Source of the DNA: Blautia pseudococcoides
Lineage (GTDB): Bacteria > Bacillota > Clostridia > Lachnospirales > Lachnospiraceae
Direction of reading: 5' to 3'
Length of the DNA: 64,000 bases
NCBI RefSeq assembly: GCF_001689125.2
Contig: NZ_CP015405.2
Location: 1,021,001-1,085,000 of the forward strand
The notes beneath the pieces were generated by a model. That model had not been told where the DNA came from. It ran no database searches and saw nothing but the letters and a program-made list of their open reading frames with translations. A program made the position numbers and the translations under genes. The stretch's first letter is position 1. Each line of letters opens with the position of its first letter. Below are positions 54,688 through 63,461 of the stretch, piece after piece.

Positions 54688-55077
54688 ATGAAAAATCATA
54701 CCTTTCTGCTCTGCGGCACTGCCGGCTGGTGTATGGAGATTTTGTGGACCGGAGTCCATGCCATTCAGAAAAAGGATTTCCGGCTGATCGGACAGTCCTC
54801 AATCTGGATGTTTCCTATTTACGGGATGGCTGCCTGTATCAGGCCGGTTTCAAAAAGCCTGAAAGGATGTTCTACCTTCCTTCGGGGAAGTATTTATATG
54901 ACGGGAATTTTTGCGGCGGAACTTACAAGCGGCGCGCTTCTGAAGCATTTTCATATGTGTCCCTGGGATTACAGCAAGGCCAAGCTTAATTACAAAGGAC
55001 TGATCCGGCTGGACTACGCTCCGGTATGGTTTGTGACGGGGCTTTTTTTTGAGAAGATACTGTCCGATAATTCTTGA
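54688..55077 (+). CDS. Putative ABC transporter permease, CmpB family (DUF1113-type) membrane protein
   Basis: Protein of 129 residues with about four membrane helices. The family-typical GWCMEILWTG is near residue 13 and HFHMCPWDYSKAKLNYKGLI near 87-106. These small integral membrane proteins are annotated as putative transporter components, but their function is not established. ACAGGAG precedes the start. The pyrB promoter -35 overlaps its last codons. Confidence 0.8.
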   Translation: MKNHTFLLCGTAGWCMEILWTGVHAIQKKDFRLIGQSSIWMFPIYGMAACIRPVSKSLKGCSTFLRGSIYMTGIFAAELTSGALLKHFHMCPWDYSKAKLNYKGLIRLDYAPVWFVTGLFFEKILSDNS

Positions 55078-55102
55078 AATTACCCCTGAACTGGTATATG
55101 AT
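55074..55102 (+). promoter_or_regulatory. Promoter of pyrBI
   Basis: TTGAAA (55074-55079) and TATGAT (55097-55102) with 17 bases between. The roughly 65-base leader contains the short stem CACGCAGG/CCTGTGTG but no recognisable PyrR-type element. Confidence 0.7.
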
Positions 55103-55177
55103 AGTACATGGTAATCACGCAGGAAGAACGCGCCTGTGTGACTGTAACATGATAATTATATACACAGGAGGTAATCT

Positions 55178-56101
55178 ATGAGACACTTGATGAGTCCGCT
55201 GGATTTTTCCGTGGAAGAGCTGGATAAAGTCTTAAATCTGGCCAATGATATTGAAAAGAATCCGGAAAAGTACGCTCATGCCTGCGACGGCAAGATTATG
55301 GCGACTTTGTTTTATGAACCAAGTACAAGAACACGTTTGAGCTTTGAATCCGCTATGCTTCGTCTGGGCGGCAAGGTTCTGGGATTTTCCAGTGCTGATT
55401 CCAGTTCCGCAGCAAAAGGTGAGAGCGTTGCCGATACCATCCGCGTGGTTTCCTGCTACGCAGATATCTGTGCCATGCGTCATCCAAAAGAGGGTGCGCC
55501 GCTTGTGGCATCCATGGCATCTGAAATCCCAGTCATCAATGCCGGAGACGGCGGCCACCAGCATCCAACACAGACTTTAACCGATCTGCTCACCATCCGT
55601 TCTTTAAAAGGACGCCTTGATAACATCACCATCGGTCTGTGCGGAGACCTGAAATTCGGCCGTACCGTTCACTCCTTGATTGAAGCCCTGGTCCGCTACA
55701 CAGGTGTCAAATTTGTGCTCATCTCCCCGGAAGAGCTTCGGGTTCCCGACTACATCAAAGAGGATGTATTAAAAGCCAGCGGCCATGAATTTGAAGAAGT
55801 AGAGCGTCTGGAGGAAGTCCTCCCGGATCTTGACCTTCTCTACATGACAAGAGTACAGAAGGAGCGTTTCTTCAACGAGGAAGATTACGTCCGTATGAAA
55901 GATTTCTACATCCTGGACAAAGCCAAAATGGATCAGGCCGGACCGGACATGCTGGTGCTGCATCCCCTTCCAAGGGTAAACGAAATCTCCACAGAGGTGG
56001 ACAGCGACCCCAGAGCTGCCTATTTCAAACAGGCGCAGTACGGCGTCTATGTCAGGATGGCACTGATTCTCACATTATTCGAGGAGGTGGACTTATGTTA
56101 A
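55178..56101 (+). CDS. pyrB: Aspartate carbamoyltransferase catalytic chain
   Basis: Protein of 307 residues. The carbamoyl-phosphate motif [13 protein letters not shown] is near 48-60, HPTQTLTDL near 130, and HPLPRVNEI near 264. It joins carbamoyl phosphate (from CarAB) and aspartate in pyrimidine synthesis. AGGAGG lies six bases before the ATG. It overlaps pyrI by seven bases, giving an operon for the E. coli-like catalytic plus regulatory complex. Confidence 0.97.
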   Translation: MRHLMSPLDFSVEELDKVLNLANDIEKNPEKYAHACDGKIMATLFYEPSTRTRLSFESAMLRLGGKVLGFSSADSSSAAKGESVADTIRVVSCYADICAMRHPKEGAPLVASMASEIPVINAGDGGHQHPTQTLTDLLTIRSLKGRLDNITIGLCGDLKFGRTVHSLIEALVRYTGVKFVLISPEELRVPDYIKEDVLKASGHEFEEVERLEEVLPDLDLLYMTRVQKERFFNEEDYVRMKDFYILDKAKMDQAGPDMLVLHPLPRVNEISTEVDSDPRAAYFKQAQYGVYVRMALILTLFEEVDLC

Positions 56102-56532
56102 ATGTTGGCCGTTTAAACGAAGGTGTGGTACTTGACCACATCAAAGCCGGAAAATGCATGACTATTTACAAAGACCTGAAGCTGGACAAACTGGACTGCT
56201 GTGTTGCTCTCATCAAAAATGCCAGAAGTCAGAAAATGGGCAGAAAAGACATCATCAAAGTAGAATGCCCCATCGACACCTTAGACCTTGACATCCTGGG
56301 CTTCATAGACCATACCATTACCGTCAACATCATAAAAGACGGAGAGATCGTTCAGAAAAAAGAACTCCAGCTCCCCAAACAGATCACCAACGTGATCCAA
56401 TGCCGCAACCCCCGCTGCATCACCTCCATCGAACAGGAATTAGACCAAGTCTTCATCCTGGCTGACCCCGAAAAAGAAATCTACCGCTGCAAATACTGCG
56501 AAGAAAAATACCGCGGCGACCGCAATAAATAA
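56095..56532 (+). CDS. pyrI: Aspartate carbamoyltransferase regulatory chain
   Basis: Protein of 145 residues with the nucleotide-binding N-domain ([15 protein letters not shown] near 19) and the C-terminal zinc domain with paired cysteines in CRNPRC and CKYC. It gives ATP/CTP allosteric control to PyrB. Start inside the pyrB end, GAGGTGG upstream. Followed by a terminator. Confidence 0.96.
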   Translation: MLNVGRLNEGVVLDHIKAGKCMTIYKDLKLDKLDCCVALIKNARSQKMGRKDIIKVECPIDTLDLDILGFIDHTITVNIIKDGEIVQKKELQLPKQITNVIQCRNPRCITSIEQELDQVFILADPEKEIYRCKYCEEKYRGDRNK

Positions 56533-56558
56533 TTTTTTTCGTATAAATCATTTTAAAG

Positions 56559-56612
56559 AAAAAACCTGACTCCGGCCCTCATAATAAGAATAGGTCTTGG
56601 ACAGGTTTTTTT
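56559..56612 (+). terminator. Terminator after pyrI
   Basis: AAAAAACCTG (56559-56568) and CAGGTTTTTTT (56602-56612) flank a loop with a partial inner stem, followed by more T. Confidence 0.75.
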
Positions 56613-56683
56613 CTTTTTTTCTCTTCATATGTGGTGCTATAAATAACCAGGCCCCATCCGCCGCGGCTCCTCTGTCCGCTTAT

Positions 56684-57616
56684 CTATACAATCCCCTCAT
56701 TCTTCTCCTCCAACACCCGTATCGCATGATAAAAAAACTCATTTAAAGGCGTCTCCACTCCCACTTCCTTCCCCATCCGGATCACAGCCCCCGCAAAGAT
56801 ATCAACCTCCGTCTTCCTCCCGGCCTCAATATCCTGCAGAGTAGACGGTTTATTCCCATATGGTATTTTAGGAAACACCTGCCTCTGGGCCACGATATCC
56901 TCCTCAGACAGGCCAATCCCCTTTTTATTGGCAATGGCCACAACTTCCCGCATCGCTGCTTCCCGAATGGCATTGGCATGTTCGCTGACCACCCATGCCC
57001 CGAACGGGATACCCAGAATGGCGGCACTCTGATTTTCACTCACATTACACATAAACTTATGCCACATATCAAACACCATATCTTTTGGCACAATACATTT
57101 TATGCCTGCCCGGTCAAACAGATCTTTTACTGCCTGCACCTGTGGGGAGATCACGGTATTCTCTTTTTCTCCCATTTCAAAACGTGCTGTTTCCTGCTGA
57201 AAGCTGACCTCATTCCCCTTCATCACCACACTGACCCTTGCGATGGAATAGAGCAGATGTTCCCATCCGTAAGTTTCAGCCACCAGTTCTTCACTCTCCA
57301 CGCCGTTTAAGGGGCACATTAAAATGGTGTCAGGCCCCACCTGGTTTTTTACATCCTGTACAGCCTGCTTCAGTCCTCCCATTTTTGTGATCAGGATTAC
57401 CAGGTCAGCAGGCTCCATCTCTTCTTCAGGGGAAACGACATGAAAAAACAAAGGCTCCCCGTTTACAAGAATGCCGTTTTTCTCCAGACGTTTCCTGCGT
57501 TCTCCGCCTGCAATGATCCGCAGGTTACTGTATTCCAGCGCATATTTTAAATGGGATGCCAGAAAACTTCCTATGGCTCCAAGCCCGATCAGGGCAACTG
57601 TCTTGATCTCTTTCAT
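56684..57616 (-). CDS. Ketopantoate reductase family protein (PanE/ApbA)
   Basis: Protein of 310 residues. N-terminal Rossmann motif LIGLGAIGSFLA at about 9-20, the LVILITKMGGLKQAVQDV segment with conserved Lys, and a C-terminal helical domain with MWHKFMCNVSENQ (catalytic Lys and Asn) and STLQDIEAGRKTEVD. It would reduce 2-dehydropantoate or a similar 2-oxo acid with NADPH. No panB/panC is adjacent, so the substrate is open. The start has GGAGGAGAG upstream. Confidence 0.85.
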   Translation of the reverse strand: MKEIKTVALIGLGAIGSFLASHLKYALEYSNLRIIAGGERRKRLEKNGILVNGEPLFFHVVSPEEEMEPADLVILITKMGGLKQAVQDVKNQVGPDTILMCPLNGVESEELVAETYGWEHLLYSIARVSVVMKGNEVSFQQETARFEMGEKENTVISPQVQAVKDLFDRAGIKCIVPKDMVFDMWHKFMCNVSENQSAAILGIPFGAWVVSEHANAIREAAMREVVAIANKKGIGLSEEDIVAQRQVFPKIPYGNKPSTLQDIEAGRKTEVDIFAGAVIRMGKEVGVETPLNEFFYHAIRVLEEKNEGIV

Positions 57617-57700
57617 ATACTCTCCTCCTAAATATGATCGTTACTGTTTATTTTATCCTTAAATGTCCGGTTCTGCAAGAGGCAACAAAATAGGGATACG

Positions 57701-57738
57701 CTGGCTGCCTCGCGGGACAGTGGCGTGTGAACAGTAAC
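57701..57738 (+). repeat. Shortened copy C of the dispersed repeat
   Basis: CTGGCTGCCTCGCGGGACAG then TGGCGTGTGAACAGTAAC equals the right part of copy B (from 51409) with the 38 bases between two CCTCG direct repeats removed. The internal ATGCGC hairpin is exactly what is missing. Confidence 0.65.
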
Positions 57739-57968
57739 AAAAGAGGAGAATCTTTTAAGGTGAAAATTATGGATATGGAAAAAGAGTTACAGATGTGTTA
57801 ATATATAATACGGTTGGCAATAAACCGCTTAACATAGGTCCCCTTGGGAAAGCATCAGCAGCCAAGCAAAAACCCGTCACCAAAGGCGGTACTGCATGGA
57901 TTCTGCCCGTGACTGTGAAGGTACAGAACAGGTACAACAAATATATAAAAAGTAAGGAAGGCATTGAA

Positions 57969-59360
57969 ATGAAACAAAAGAAAGAGACAGATTTAGGCAG
58001 AGAACCCATAGGCCGGCTGTTATTCAGGCTGTCGGTTCCCGCAATTACAGCGCAGGTGGTAAATGTGCTCTACAACATGGTTGACCGTATGTATATCGGC
58101 CATATTCCCGGATACGGGGCACAGGCATTGACCGGAGTGGGTGTTACGTTTCCGCTGATCATGCTGATTTCGGCATTCGCGGCACTGGTGAGTATGGGAG
58201 GCGCCCCCCGTTCTTCTATTATGATGGGAAAAGGAAAGAAGGATGAGGCGGAGGAGATCATGGGTAACTGCGCCATGGGACTTCTCATAGCAGGTATTCT
58301 TCTGACTGGGTTTTTTCTTATATTTTCCAAGGACCTGCTGCTTTTGTTCGGGGCAAGTGAGAATACCATTGAGTACGCAACGGCGTATATGCAGATCTAT
58401 GCAGTGGGGACTTTGTTTGTGCAGGCTGCCCTGGGGATGAATGCGTTTATTACGGCTCAGGGGTTTGCGACCGTAAGTATGCTCAGTGTGGTCATCGGGG
58501 CTGTGTGTAATATTGTACTGGACCCTATTTTCATTTTCGGGCTGCATATGGGTGTGCAGGGCGCTGCTCTGGCAACCATTATATCACAGGGCGTGTCTGC
58601 TGTGTGGGTCATCCGGTTTTTATGCGGAAAGAAGACCACCCTCAGGCTTCGGAAGAAAAATATGCGGATAAAGCCAAAAGTGTTTTTTCCCTGTATGGCA
58701 CTTGGGTTGTCGCCGTTTATTATGCAGTCCACAGAGAGTATTCTGAATATCTGTTTCAACTCTTCTCTGCTGAAATATGGCGGGGATATGGCTGTAGGCG
58801 CCATGACTATTTTGTCCAGTGTGATGCAGTTCTCTATGCTGCCGCTTCAGGGGCTGACGCAGGGGTCCCAGCCCATTGTGAGTTATAATTTCGGGGCAGG
58901 GAACCCGGACCGTGTGAAACGGGCCTTTTTTCTGCTGCTGCGGTCCTGCGTGGTCTATTCGGTGGCTATCTGGGCTGTGGCCATGTTTGCGCCGGGTGTG
59001 TTCGCGGCTATTTTCACAAGTAATGAGGAGCTTATGCGGACTACCAAATGGGCCATGAAGATTTATATGGCGGTGTCCTGTATTTTTGGAATCCAGATTG
59101 CCTGTCAGCAGACCTTTATTGCGCTGGGGAAAGCGAAGGAGTCGATTTTTCTGGCCCTGCTTCGGAAGGTGATACTGTTGATCCCTCTTATCTATATACT
59201 CCCTGTATTCTTTGAGGATAAGACCATGGCGGTGTTTTTGGCGGAACCGGCGGCGGATATGCTGGCAGTGACAACTACGGCTGTGTTGTTTGGGGTGCAG
59301 TTTAAAAAGGTGATCGCTCAAATGCGGAAGCGGGAGGCAGCAGCTCACGGACCGCGGTAA
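57969..59360 (+). CDS. MATE family efflux transporter
   Basis: Protein of 463 residues with about twelve helices in two six-helix halves. The opening PIGRLLFRLSVPAITAQVVN and the NMVDRMYIGHIPG that follows are typical of MATE. A YNFGAGNPDRVKRA segment near 356-369 marks the second half. It expels cationic drugs or metabolites by Na+ or H+ antiport. Start 57969 has AAGGAAGG seven bases upstream; the open frame extends 58 codons further but without signals. It ends in a strong terminator. Confidence 0.9.
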   Translation: MKQKKETDLGREPIGRLLFRLSVPAITAQVVNVLYNMVDRMYIGHIPGYGAQALTGVGVTFPLIMLISAFAALVSMGGAPRSSIMMGKGKKDEAEEIMGNCAMGLLIAGILLTGFFLIFSKDLLLLFGASENTIEYATAYMQIYAVGTLFVQAALGMNAFITAQGFATVSMLSVVIGAVCNIVLDPIFIFGLHMGVQGAALATIISQGVSAVWVIRFLCGKKTTLRLRKKNMRIKPKVFFPCMALGLSPFIMQSTESILNICFNSSLLKYGGDMAVGAMTILSSVMQFSMLPLQGLTQGSQPIVSYNFGAGNPDRVKRAFFLLLRSCVVYSVAIWAVAMFAPGVFAAIFTSNEELMRTTKWAMKIYMAVSCIFGIQIACQQTFIALGKAKESIFLALLRKVILLIPLIYILPVFFEDKTMAVFLAEPAADMLAVTTTAVLFGVQFKKVIAQMRKREAAAHGPR

Positions 59361-59388
59361 GGAAAGGTTCGGCACACAGAATCAGAAA

Positions 59389-59443
59389 AAACAGACCCCC
59401 GGTCAGGGAACCGAATTTTCGCCCTGACCGGGGGTCTGTTTTT
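59389..59443. terminator. Strong terminator after the MATE gene
   Basis: AAACAGACCCCCGGTCAGGG (59389-59408) and CCCTGACCGGGGGTCTGTTT (59422-59441) are perfect 20-bp arms, followed by TT and preceded by an A-run. Confidence 0.95.
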
Positions 59444-59501
59444 GCCTAAGCAGGTCTAAGCTTCCCCTGGATACACAGGGGATATTTAAGAAGAAATAAA
59501 A

Positions 59502-59530
59502 TTGACATGCAGAATGGAAGTGAGTATAAT
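59502..59530 (+). promoter_or_regulatory. Perfect consensus promoter before the TetR gene
   Basis: TTGACA (59502-59507) and TATAAT (59525-59530) with exactly 17 bases between. The strength is striking for a regulator gene and suggests repression by TetR itself, although no clear dyad overlaps it. Confidence 0.85.
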
Positions 59531-59604
59531 GAACGATATTCAGTTTAAAAAAATAAAAGAGCACTGGCAGAAAGTTTGGCGGAAGGAAAGCGGGAGGTTT
59601 TAGC

Positions 59605-60159
59605 GTGAATACAGTAGTGACGTCCAGGGAGGAGATTTTGAGGGCTGCGGGGGAGATGGTGAAGGAGGGAAAGGGAGAGCGGATCAGTATGAGGGGGATT
59701 GCCGGGGCATGTGGGATCGCGGTGGGTTCCCTTTATAATTATTTTCCTACAAAGAATGATTTAATGATCGCAGTGGTGGTGGAATTGTGGAAGGAGCTTT
59801 TTTTTGTGCCTTTGAGTAAGATAGAGGGGGAGAGCTTTTTGGAGGTCGTGGAGTGCATCGGGAAGCGGATTGGGAGATTTGGAGGGGGAAGTCAGGGATT
59901 TTTGGCGGAGCACGCCTTTGTTGTGGGGGATAAGGAGAAGGGACACCAGGTGATGGAGGAGTATCTGGGGCATATGAGAAGAGAGCTTCTGACGGTACTT
60001 TTGGGGGATGAGGCCGTGAGGAGGGAAGTTTGGGATGAAGGATTTTTGGCGGAAGATTTTGTAGGGTTTGTGGTGGACTTCATGGTGGAGGATTTGATGA
60101 GGGGGACGGACAGGTCCGTGTTTTTAAGAGAACTGATCCTGCGTGTGGTTTATGGTTAG
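59605..60159 (+). CDS. TetR/AcrR family transcriptional regulator
   Basis: Protein of 184 residues starting with GTG, GGGAGG seven bases upstream. N-terminal helix-turn-helix about 10-55: EILRAAGEMVKEGKGERISM then GIAVGSLYNYFPTKNDLM, the usual TetR recognition pattern. The C-terminal half binds ligand. Codon use is rich in GGG and GAG compared with nearby genes. It is followed by a small membrane protein and a MATE pump in the same direction, which it probably controls. Confidence 0.9.
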   Translation: MNTVVTSREEILRAAGEMVKEGKGERISMRGIAGACGIAVGSLYNYFPTKNDLMIAVVVELWKELFFVPLSKIEGESFLEVVECIGKRIGRFGGGSQGFLAEHAFVVGDKEKGHQVMEEYLGHMRRELLTVLLGDEAVRREVWDEGFLAEDFVGFVVDFMVEDLMRGTDRSVFLRELILRVVYG

Positions 60160-60175
60160 AAAGAGAGGATTTGAA

Positions 60176-60604
60176 ATGAAAGTGAGAAAGAATTATCTGC
60201 TGCTTATGGCAGCGCTTGTCTGGGCTGTGGCCGGAGGAAATATTCTGCGTATTGGTGTGGAGGCATATGAGGCTTACTTTGGATTGCTGCATGTTCTGCT
60301 GTCAGCTGGGGTTTATCTGGTGTTCCAGATTTTTGTGTTTGGGAAGATGGTGCGTAAGCATACCGTGAGGATTGTGGGGTATGAGGAGGAGAGACAGTTT
60401 TTTCTGAAGTTTTTTGACAAGAAGGCCTTTTGTATTATGGCGTTTATGATGACCTTCGGGATTGGGCTTCGTGTTTCCGGATGGTGTCCGGAGGTGTTTA
60501 TTGCTGTGTTCTATACAGGGCTTGGGGCTTCACTTTTGACTGCGGGCGGACTGTTTCTGGTAAATTTTGCGGGAGTTATGAGAAAGAGTATTCAAAGCGC
60601 ATAG
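60176..60604 (+). CDS. Small membrane protein of the TetR-MATE group
   Basis: Protein of 142 residues with four predicted membrane helices (about 8-24, 40-62, 85-103, 112-133) and a basic-acidic loop (RKHTVRIVGYEEERQ). I do not recognise the family. Start 60176 has AGAGAGG seven bases upstream and lies 16 bases after the TetR stop. It is likely co-transcribed with TetR and perhaps the MATE gene 122 bases downstream. Confidence 0.7.
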   Translation: MKVRKNYLLLMAALVWAVAGGNILRIGVEAYEAYFGLLHVLLSAGVYLVFQIFVFGKMVRKHTVRIVGYEEERQFFLKFFDKKAFCIMAFMMTFGIGLRVSGWCPEVFIAVFYTGLGASLLTAGGLFLVNFAGVMRKSIQSA

Positions 60605-60726
60605 GACAGAAAAAGGCGTGTTTCATGCGTTTGCCGTACCCTGTCAGGATGCAGGAGGCGGGTTGAAACATCCGTCCGTTTCCTGTCCGACAGCCGGAAC
60701 TATACATCTTATATGAAAAGGAGACT

Positions 60727-62070
60727 ATGGCAGCTATGGAAAAAGATATGACGAAGGGAAGTCCGTTTCGGCTGATTCTGGCTTTTACGGTTCCCCTGAT
60801 CATCGGCAATGTGTTTCAGCAGCTCTATAATATGGTGGATGCCATTATTGTAGGGCGTACGGTTGGGGTCAATGCGCTGGCGGCAGTGGGGATGTCGGGC
60901 AGTATTGTATTTTTGATCCTGGGATTTTTGAATGGACTGACAACGGGATTCACGGTTCTGACGTCCAGAACGTTTGGGGCGGGGAATCTGGATGGGATGA
61001 AGAGATCCGTGTACTCCTCCTCTGTACTGGCGGTTGTGGTCACGGTGATCCTGACGATCATCAGTGTGACAGGGCTGAAAGGGCTGCTGCATCTGATGAA
61101 TACACCGGAAGAAATATATCAGGATGCTTACCAGTATCTGTTTGTTGTGTTTTTGGGGATTTGGACCCAGGTGCTCTATAATCTGCTGGCCAGTTTTCTG
61201 AGGGCTCTTGGAAACAGTAAGATACCCCTGTATTTTCTGATCCTGGCGGCAGTGCTGAATATCTTCCTGGATTTGTTCTTTATTCTGGTGCTGCGGATGG
61301 GAACAAAAGGCGCGGCAGTGGCTACTGTGATCTCACAGGGAGTTTCCGGTATTCTGTGTCTTGTGTACATAGTGAAGAAGGTGCCGCTTCTGCACATGAA
61401 AAAGGAGCACAGGGTCCTGGAGAAAAACTCCGTCCGTTTTCAGATCAAGGTGGGAATTCCCATGGGACTTCAGTTCTCTATCACAGCTCTTGGCATCATG
61501 ATCCTGCAGAGCGCGCTCAATGGTTTCGGAGCAAGGGCAGTGGCCGGATTCACTGCGTCCACTAAGGTGATGCAGCTGATCAATCAGGCCATGATCTCCA
61601 TTGGTGTTACCATGGCAACCTACTCCTCACAGAATATCGGTGCCGGAAGGTTTGACCGGATCAGAAAAGGGGCCAGGGTTTCCACAGGGATGTCTGCTGT
61701 GTATGCACTGGTGATAACAGTGGTTTTGCATTTCTGGGGCAAATATATGGTGCGTATGTTTATTGACAGCGGGCAGACAGATGTGCTTAAATACTGCGAG
61801 ATGTATTTTTCCATCATTGCGCCGTTTATGCTGATCCTGGGTACCATTTTTATATACAGAAACATTCTTCAGGGAATGGGATTTGGTTTTGTGCCCATGA
61901 TGGCAGGAGCAGCTGAACTGGCGGCCAGGACAGCGGCAGCTTTTACGGCCCGCCATTTTGGCTCCTTTGAGGGGATCTGCTGGGCAGACCCTTTGGCCTG
62001 GGCGGCGGCTGCAGCGCCTCTTGTGATCACCTATCTGTGGAGAATGAAGAAATTGGAGAAGGAAGCATAG
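60727..62070 (+). CDS. MATE family efflux transporter
   Basis: Protein of 447 residues. Opening GSPFRLILAFTVPLIIGNVF followed by QQLYNMVDAIIVGRTVG is the classical MATE start. SSQNIGAGRFDRIRKGAR near 298-315 opens the second half. Membrane antiporter for drugs or metabolites. ATG 60727 lies three bases after AAGGAG; an ATG at 60736 is possible too. It shares little sequence with the MATE at 58 kb, so it is not a recent copy. Probably regulated by the TetR upstream. Confidence 0.9.
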   Translation: MAAMEKDMTKGSPFRLILAFTVPLIIGNVFQQLYNMVDAIIVGRTVGVNALAAVGMSGSIVFLILGFLNGLTTGFTVLTSRTFGAGNLDGMKRSVYSSSVLAVVVTVILTIISVTGLKGLLHLMNTPEEIYQDAYQYLFVVFLGIWTQVLYNLLASFLRALGNSKIPLYFLILAAVLNIFLDLFFILVLRMGTKGAAVATVISQGVSGILCLVYIVKKVPLLHMKKEHRVLEKNSVRFQIKVGIPMGLQFSITALGIMILQSALNGFGARAVAGFTASTKVMQLINQAMISIGVTMATYSSQNIGAGRFDRIRKGARVSTGMSAVYALVITVVLHFWGKYMVRMFIDSGQTDVLKYCEMYFSIIAPFMLILGTIFIYRNILQGMGFGFVPMMAGAAELAARTAAAFTARHFGSFEGICWADPLAWAAAAAPLVITYLWRMKKLEKEA

Positions 62071-62073
62071 CGC

Positions 62074-62254
62074 TCACCTGGAATCTGGCGTGAAGACAAG
62101 TGTATATCTGTATCTGGTCCCTGTGGTGACCATTGCAGCTTCTGTGCTGATACTACATGAGAAGATATCGGCAGTTTCGGTCCTGGGCACTGTGCTGATG
62201 CTTATGGGACTGGTTTTGTCGGACAAAGGAAAGGCAGCAGGGAAAAATAATTAG
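62074..62254 (+). pseudogene. C-terminal remnant of an EamA/DMT transporter gene
   Basis: Between the MATE gene and the next gene, the frame ending at TAG 62252-62254 reads VKTSVYLYLVPVVTIAASVL, then ILHEKISAVSVLGT and LMLMGLVLSDKG. This is the last two helices of an EamA permease. Upstream, in another frame, TWNLA remains, the piece that normally precedes it, so an internal deletion shifted the frame. No start or ribosome binding site remains. The rest of the gap to 62423 shows nothing recognisable. Confidence 0.7.
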
Positions 62255-62423
62255 AAAATGTTGCCAAAACAACTTTTTTGATCAGAAGAAACGTGTATAA
62301 TAATAAAAACAAAACAATAGAAGGCAGGTTCCACGAAATTTCTATTGTCATAAAGAAGGACCGTTTTTCGGACAATTCCGGAGAACGGTTTTACAATATT
62401 GGAGAAAACGGGGATAAGCAGAA

Positions 62424-63458
62424 ATGAGAGAGATAGAAACAACAAAAGCGGCAGGACATATTCTCTGCCATGATATTACACAGATCATAAAGGGAGAAAA
62501 GAAAGGACCTGTATTCCGCAAAGGGCATGTGGTAAAGGAGGAGGATATTCCGGTCCTCTTATCTGTGGGCAAGGAGCACCTGTATGTCTGGGAAAAGACA
62601 GAGGGGATCCTTCATGAAAATGAGGGGGCTTTGATTCTGCGCGATATGTGCAGGAATGATCATATGTCCCAGTCCGAGATAAAAGAAGGAAAAATAGAGT
62701 TGAAAGCCCAGATAGACGGGCTGTTTAAAATAGACAGGAAGAAACTGCTTGCTGTCAATTCTCTGGGGGACATGATGATCGCCTCCCGCCATGGGGATTT
62801 TCCGGTAAAAAAAGGCGACAAGCTGGCCGGAATGCGGATCATTCCTCTGGTGATCGAAGAAGAGAAGATGAACCAGGCAAAAGAAGCTGTCAAAGGGGCC
62901 CCGATTTTTCGGATTCTGCCCTACAGGGAGAAGAAGGTGGGTATTGTGACTACAGGCAGCGAACTCTCCAAAGGACTGATTCAGGACACATTCGGTCCGG
63001 TCATAGAGGAAAAGCTTGGGGAGTTCCCCACAAAAGTGATGGGACAGGTGTATCCCGGTGACGACAAAGAGAAGATCACAGAGGAGATACTTACCTTTAT
63101 TGCCCAGGGCGCGGATATGGTTGTCTGTACAGGGGGAATGAGTGTGGACCCGGATGACCGTACGCCCGGGGCGATCAAGGACACAGGCGCTGAGATTATT
63201 TCTTACGGGGCCCCGGTGCTGCCTGGAGCTATGCTTTTGGTGGCCTACTATAAGAAAGACGGGAAGAATATTCCCATCGTGGGACTTCCGGGATGTGTCA
63301 TGTATGCAAAGAGAACCGTATTTGATCTGGTCCTGCCCAGAATCATGGCGGATGACCCCATTAAAAAAGAAGAACTGGCAGCTCTTGGCGAAGGCGGACT
63401 CTGTCTGAACTGCGATGTCTGTACCTTCCCCAACTGCGGTTTTGGAAAAGGAAGATAA
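62424..63458 (+). CDS. Molybdopterin-binding (MoaB/Mog-domain) protein
   Basis: Protein of 344 residues. The N-terminal third resembles the MoeA-associated region (AAGHILCHDITQI, FRKGHVVKEEDIPVLLSVGK). The central MoCF domain carries VGIVTTGSEL near 173 and CTGGMSVDPDDRTPGAI near 237-253, the molybdopterin-binding signature. The C-terminus ends in a cysteine cluster CLNCDVCTFPNC (C-x2-C-x2-C-x4-C), which could bind metal. It is likely part of a molybdenum hydroxylase maturation set, followed by an XdhC-like gene three bases later. The start has no strong SD. Confidence 0.85.
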   Translation: MREIETTKAAGHILCHDITQIIKGEKKGPVFRKGHVVKEEDIPVLLSVGKEHLYVWEKTEGILHENEGALILRDMCRNDHMSQSEIKEGKIELKAQIDGLFKIDRKKLLAVNSLGDMMIASRHGDFPVKKGDKLAGMRIIPLVIEEEKMNQAKEAVKGAPIFRILPYREKKVGIVTTGSELSKGLIQDTFGPVIEEKLGEFPTKVMGQVYPGDDKEKITEEILTFIAQGADMVVCTGGMSVDPDDRTPGAIKDTGAEIISYGAPVLPGAMLLVAYYKKDGKNIPIVGLPGCVMYAKRTVFDLVLPRIMADDPIKKEELAALGEGGLCLNCDVCTFPNCGFGKGR

Positions 63459-63461
63459 TAT

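Noticed and set aside
55103..55177. PyrR-dependent attenuator before pyrB
   Set aside because: Only a short imperfect stem; no anti-terminator/terminator pair or PyrR-binding consensus recognised.
59529..59603. 24-codon ORF before the TetR gene
   Set aside because: Its ATG overlaps the promoter -10, so it would not be transcribed.
62255..62423. Molybdenum-cofactor riboswitch before the molybdopterin gene
   Set aside because: A small hairpin around CCGTTTTTCGG exists but the conserved Moco RNA elements are not recognisable.
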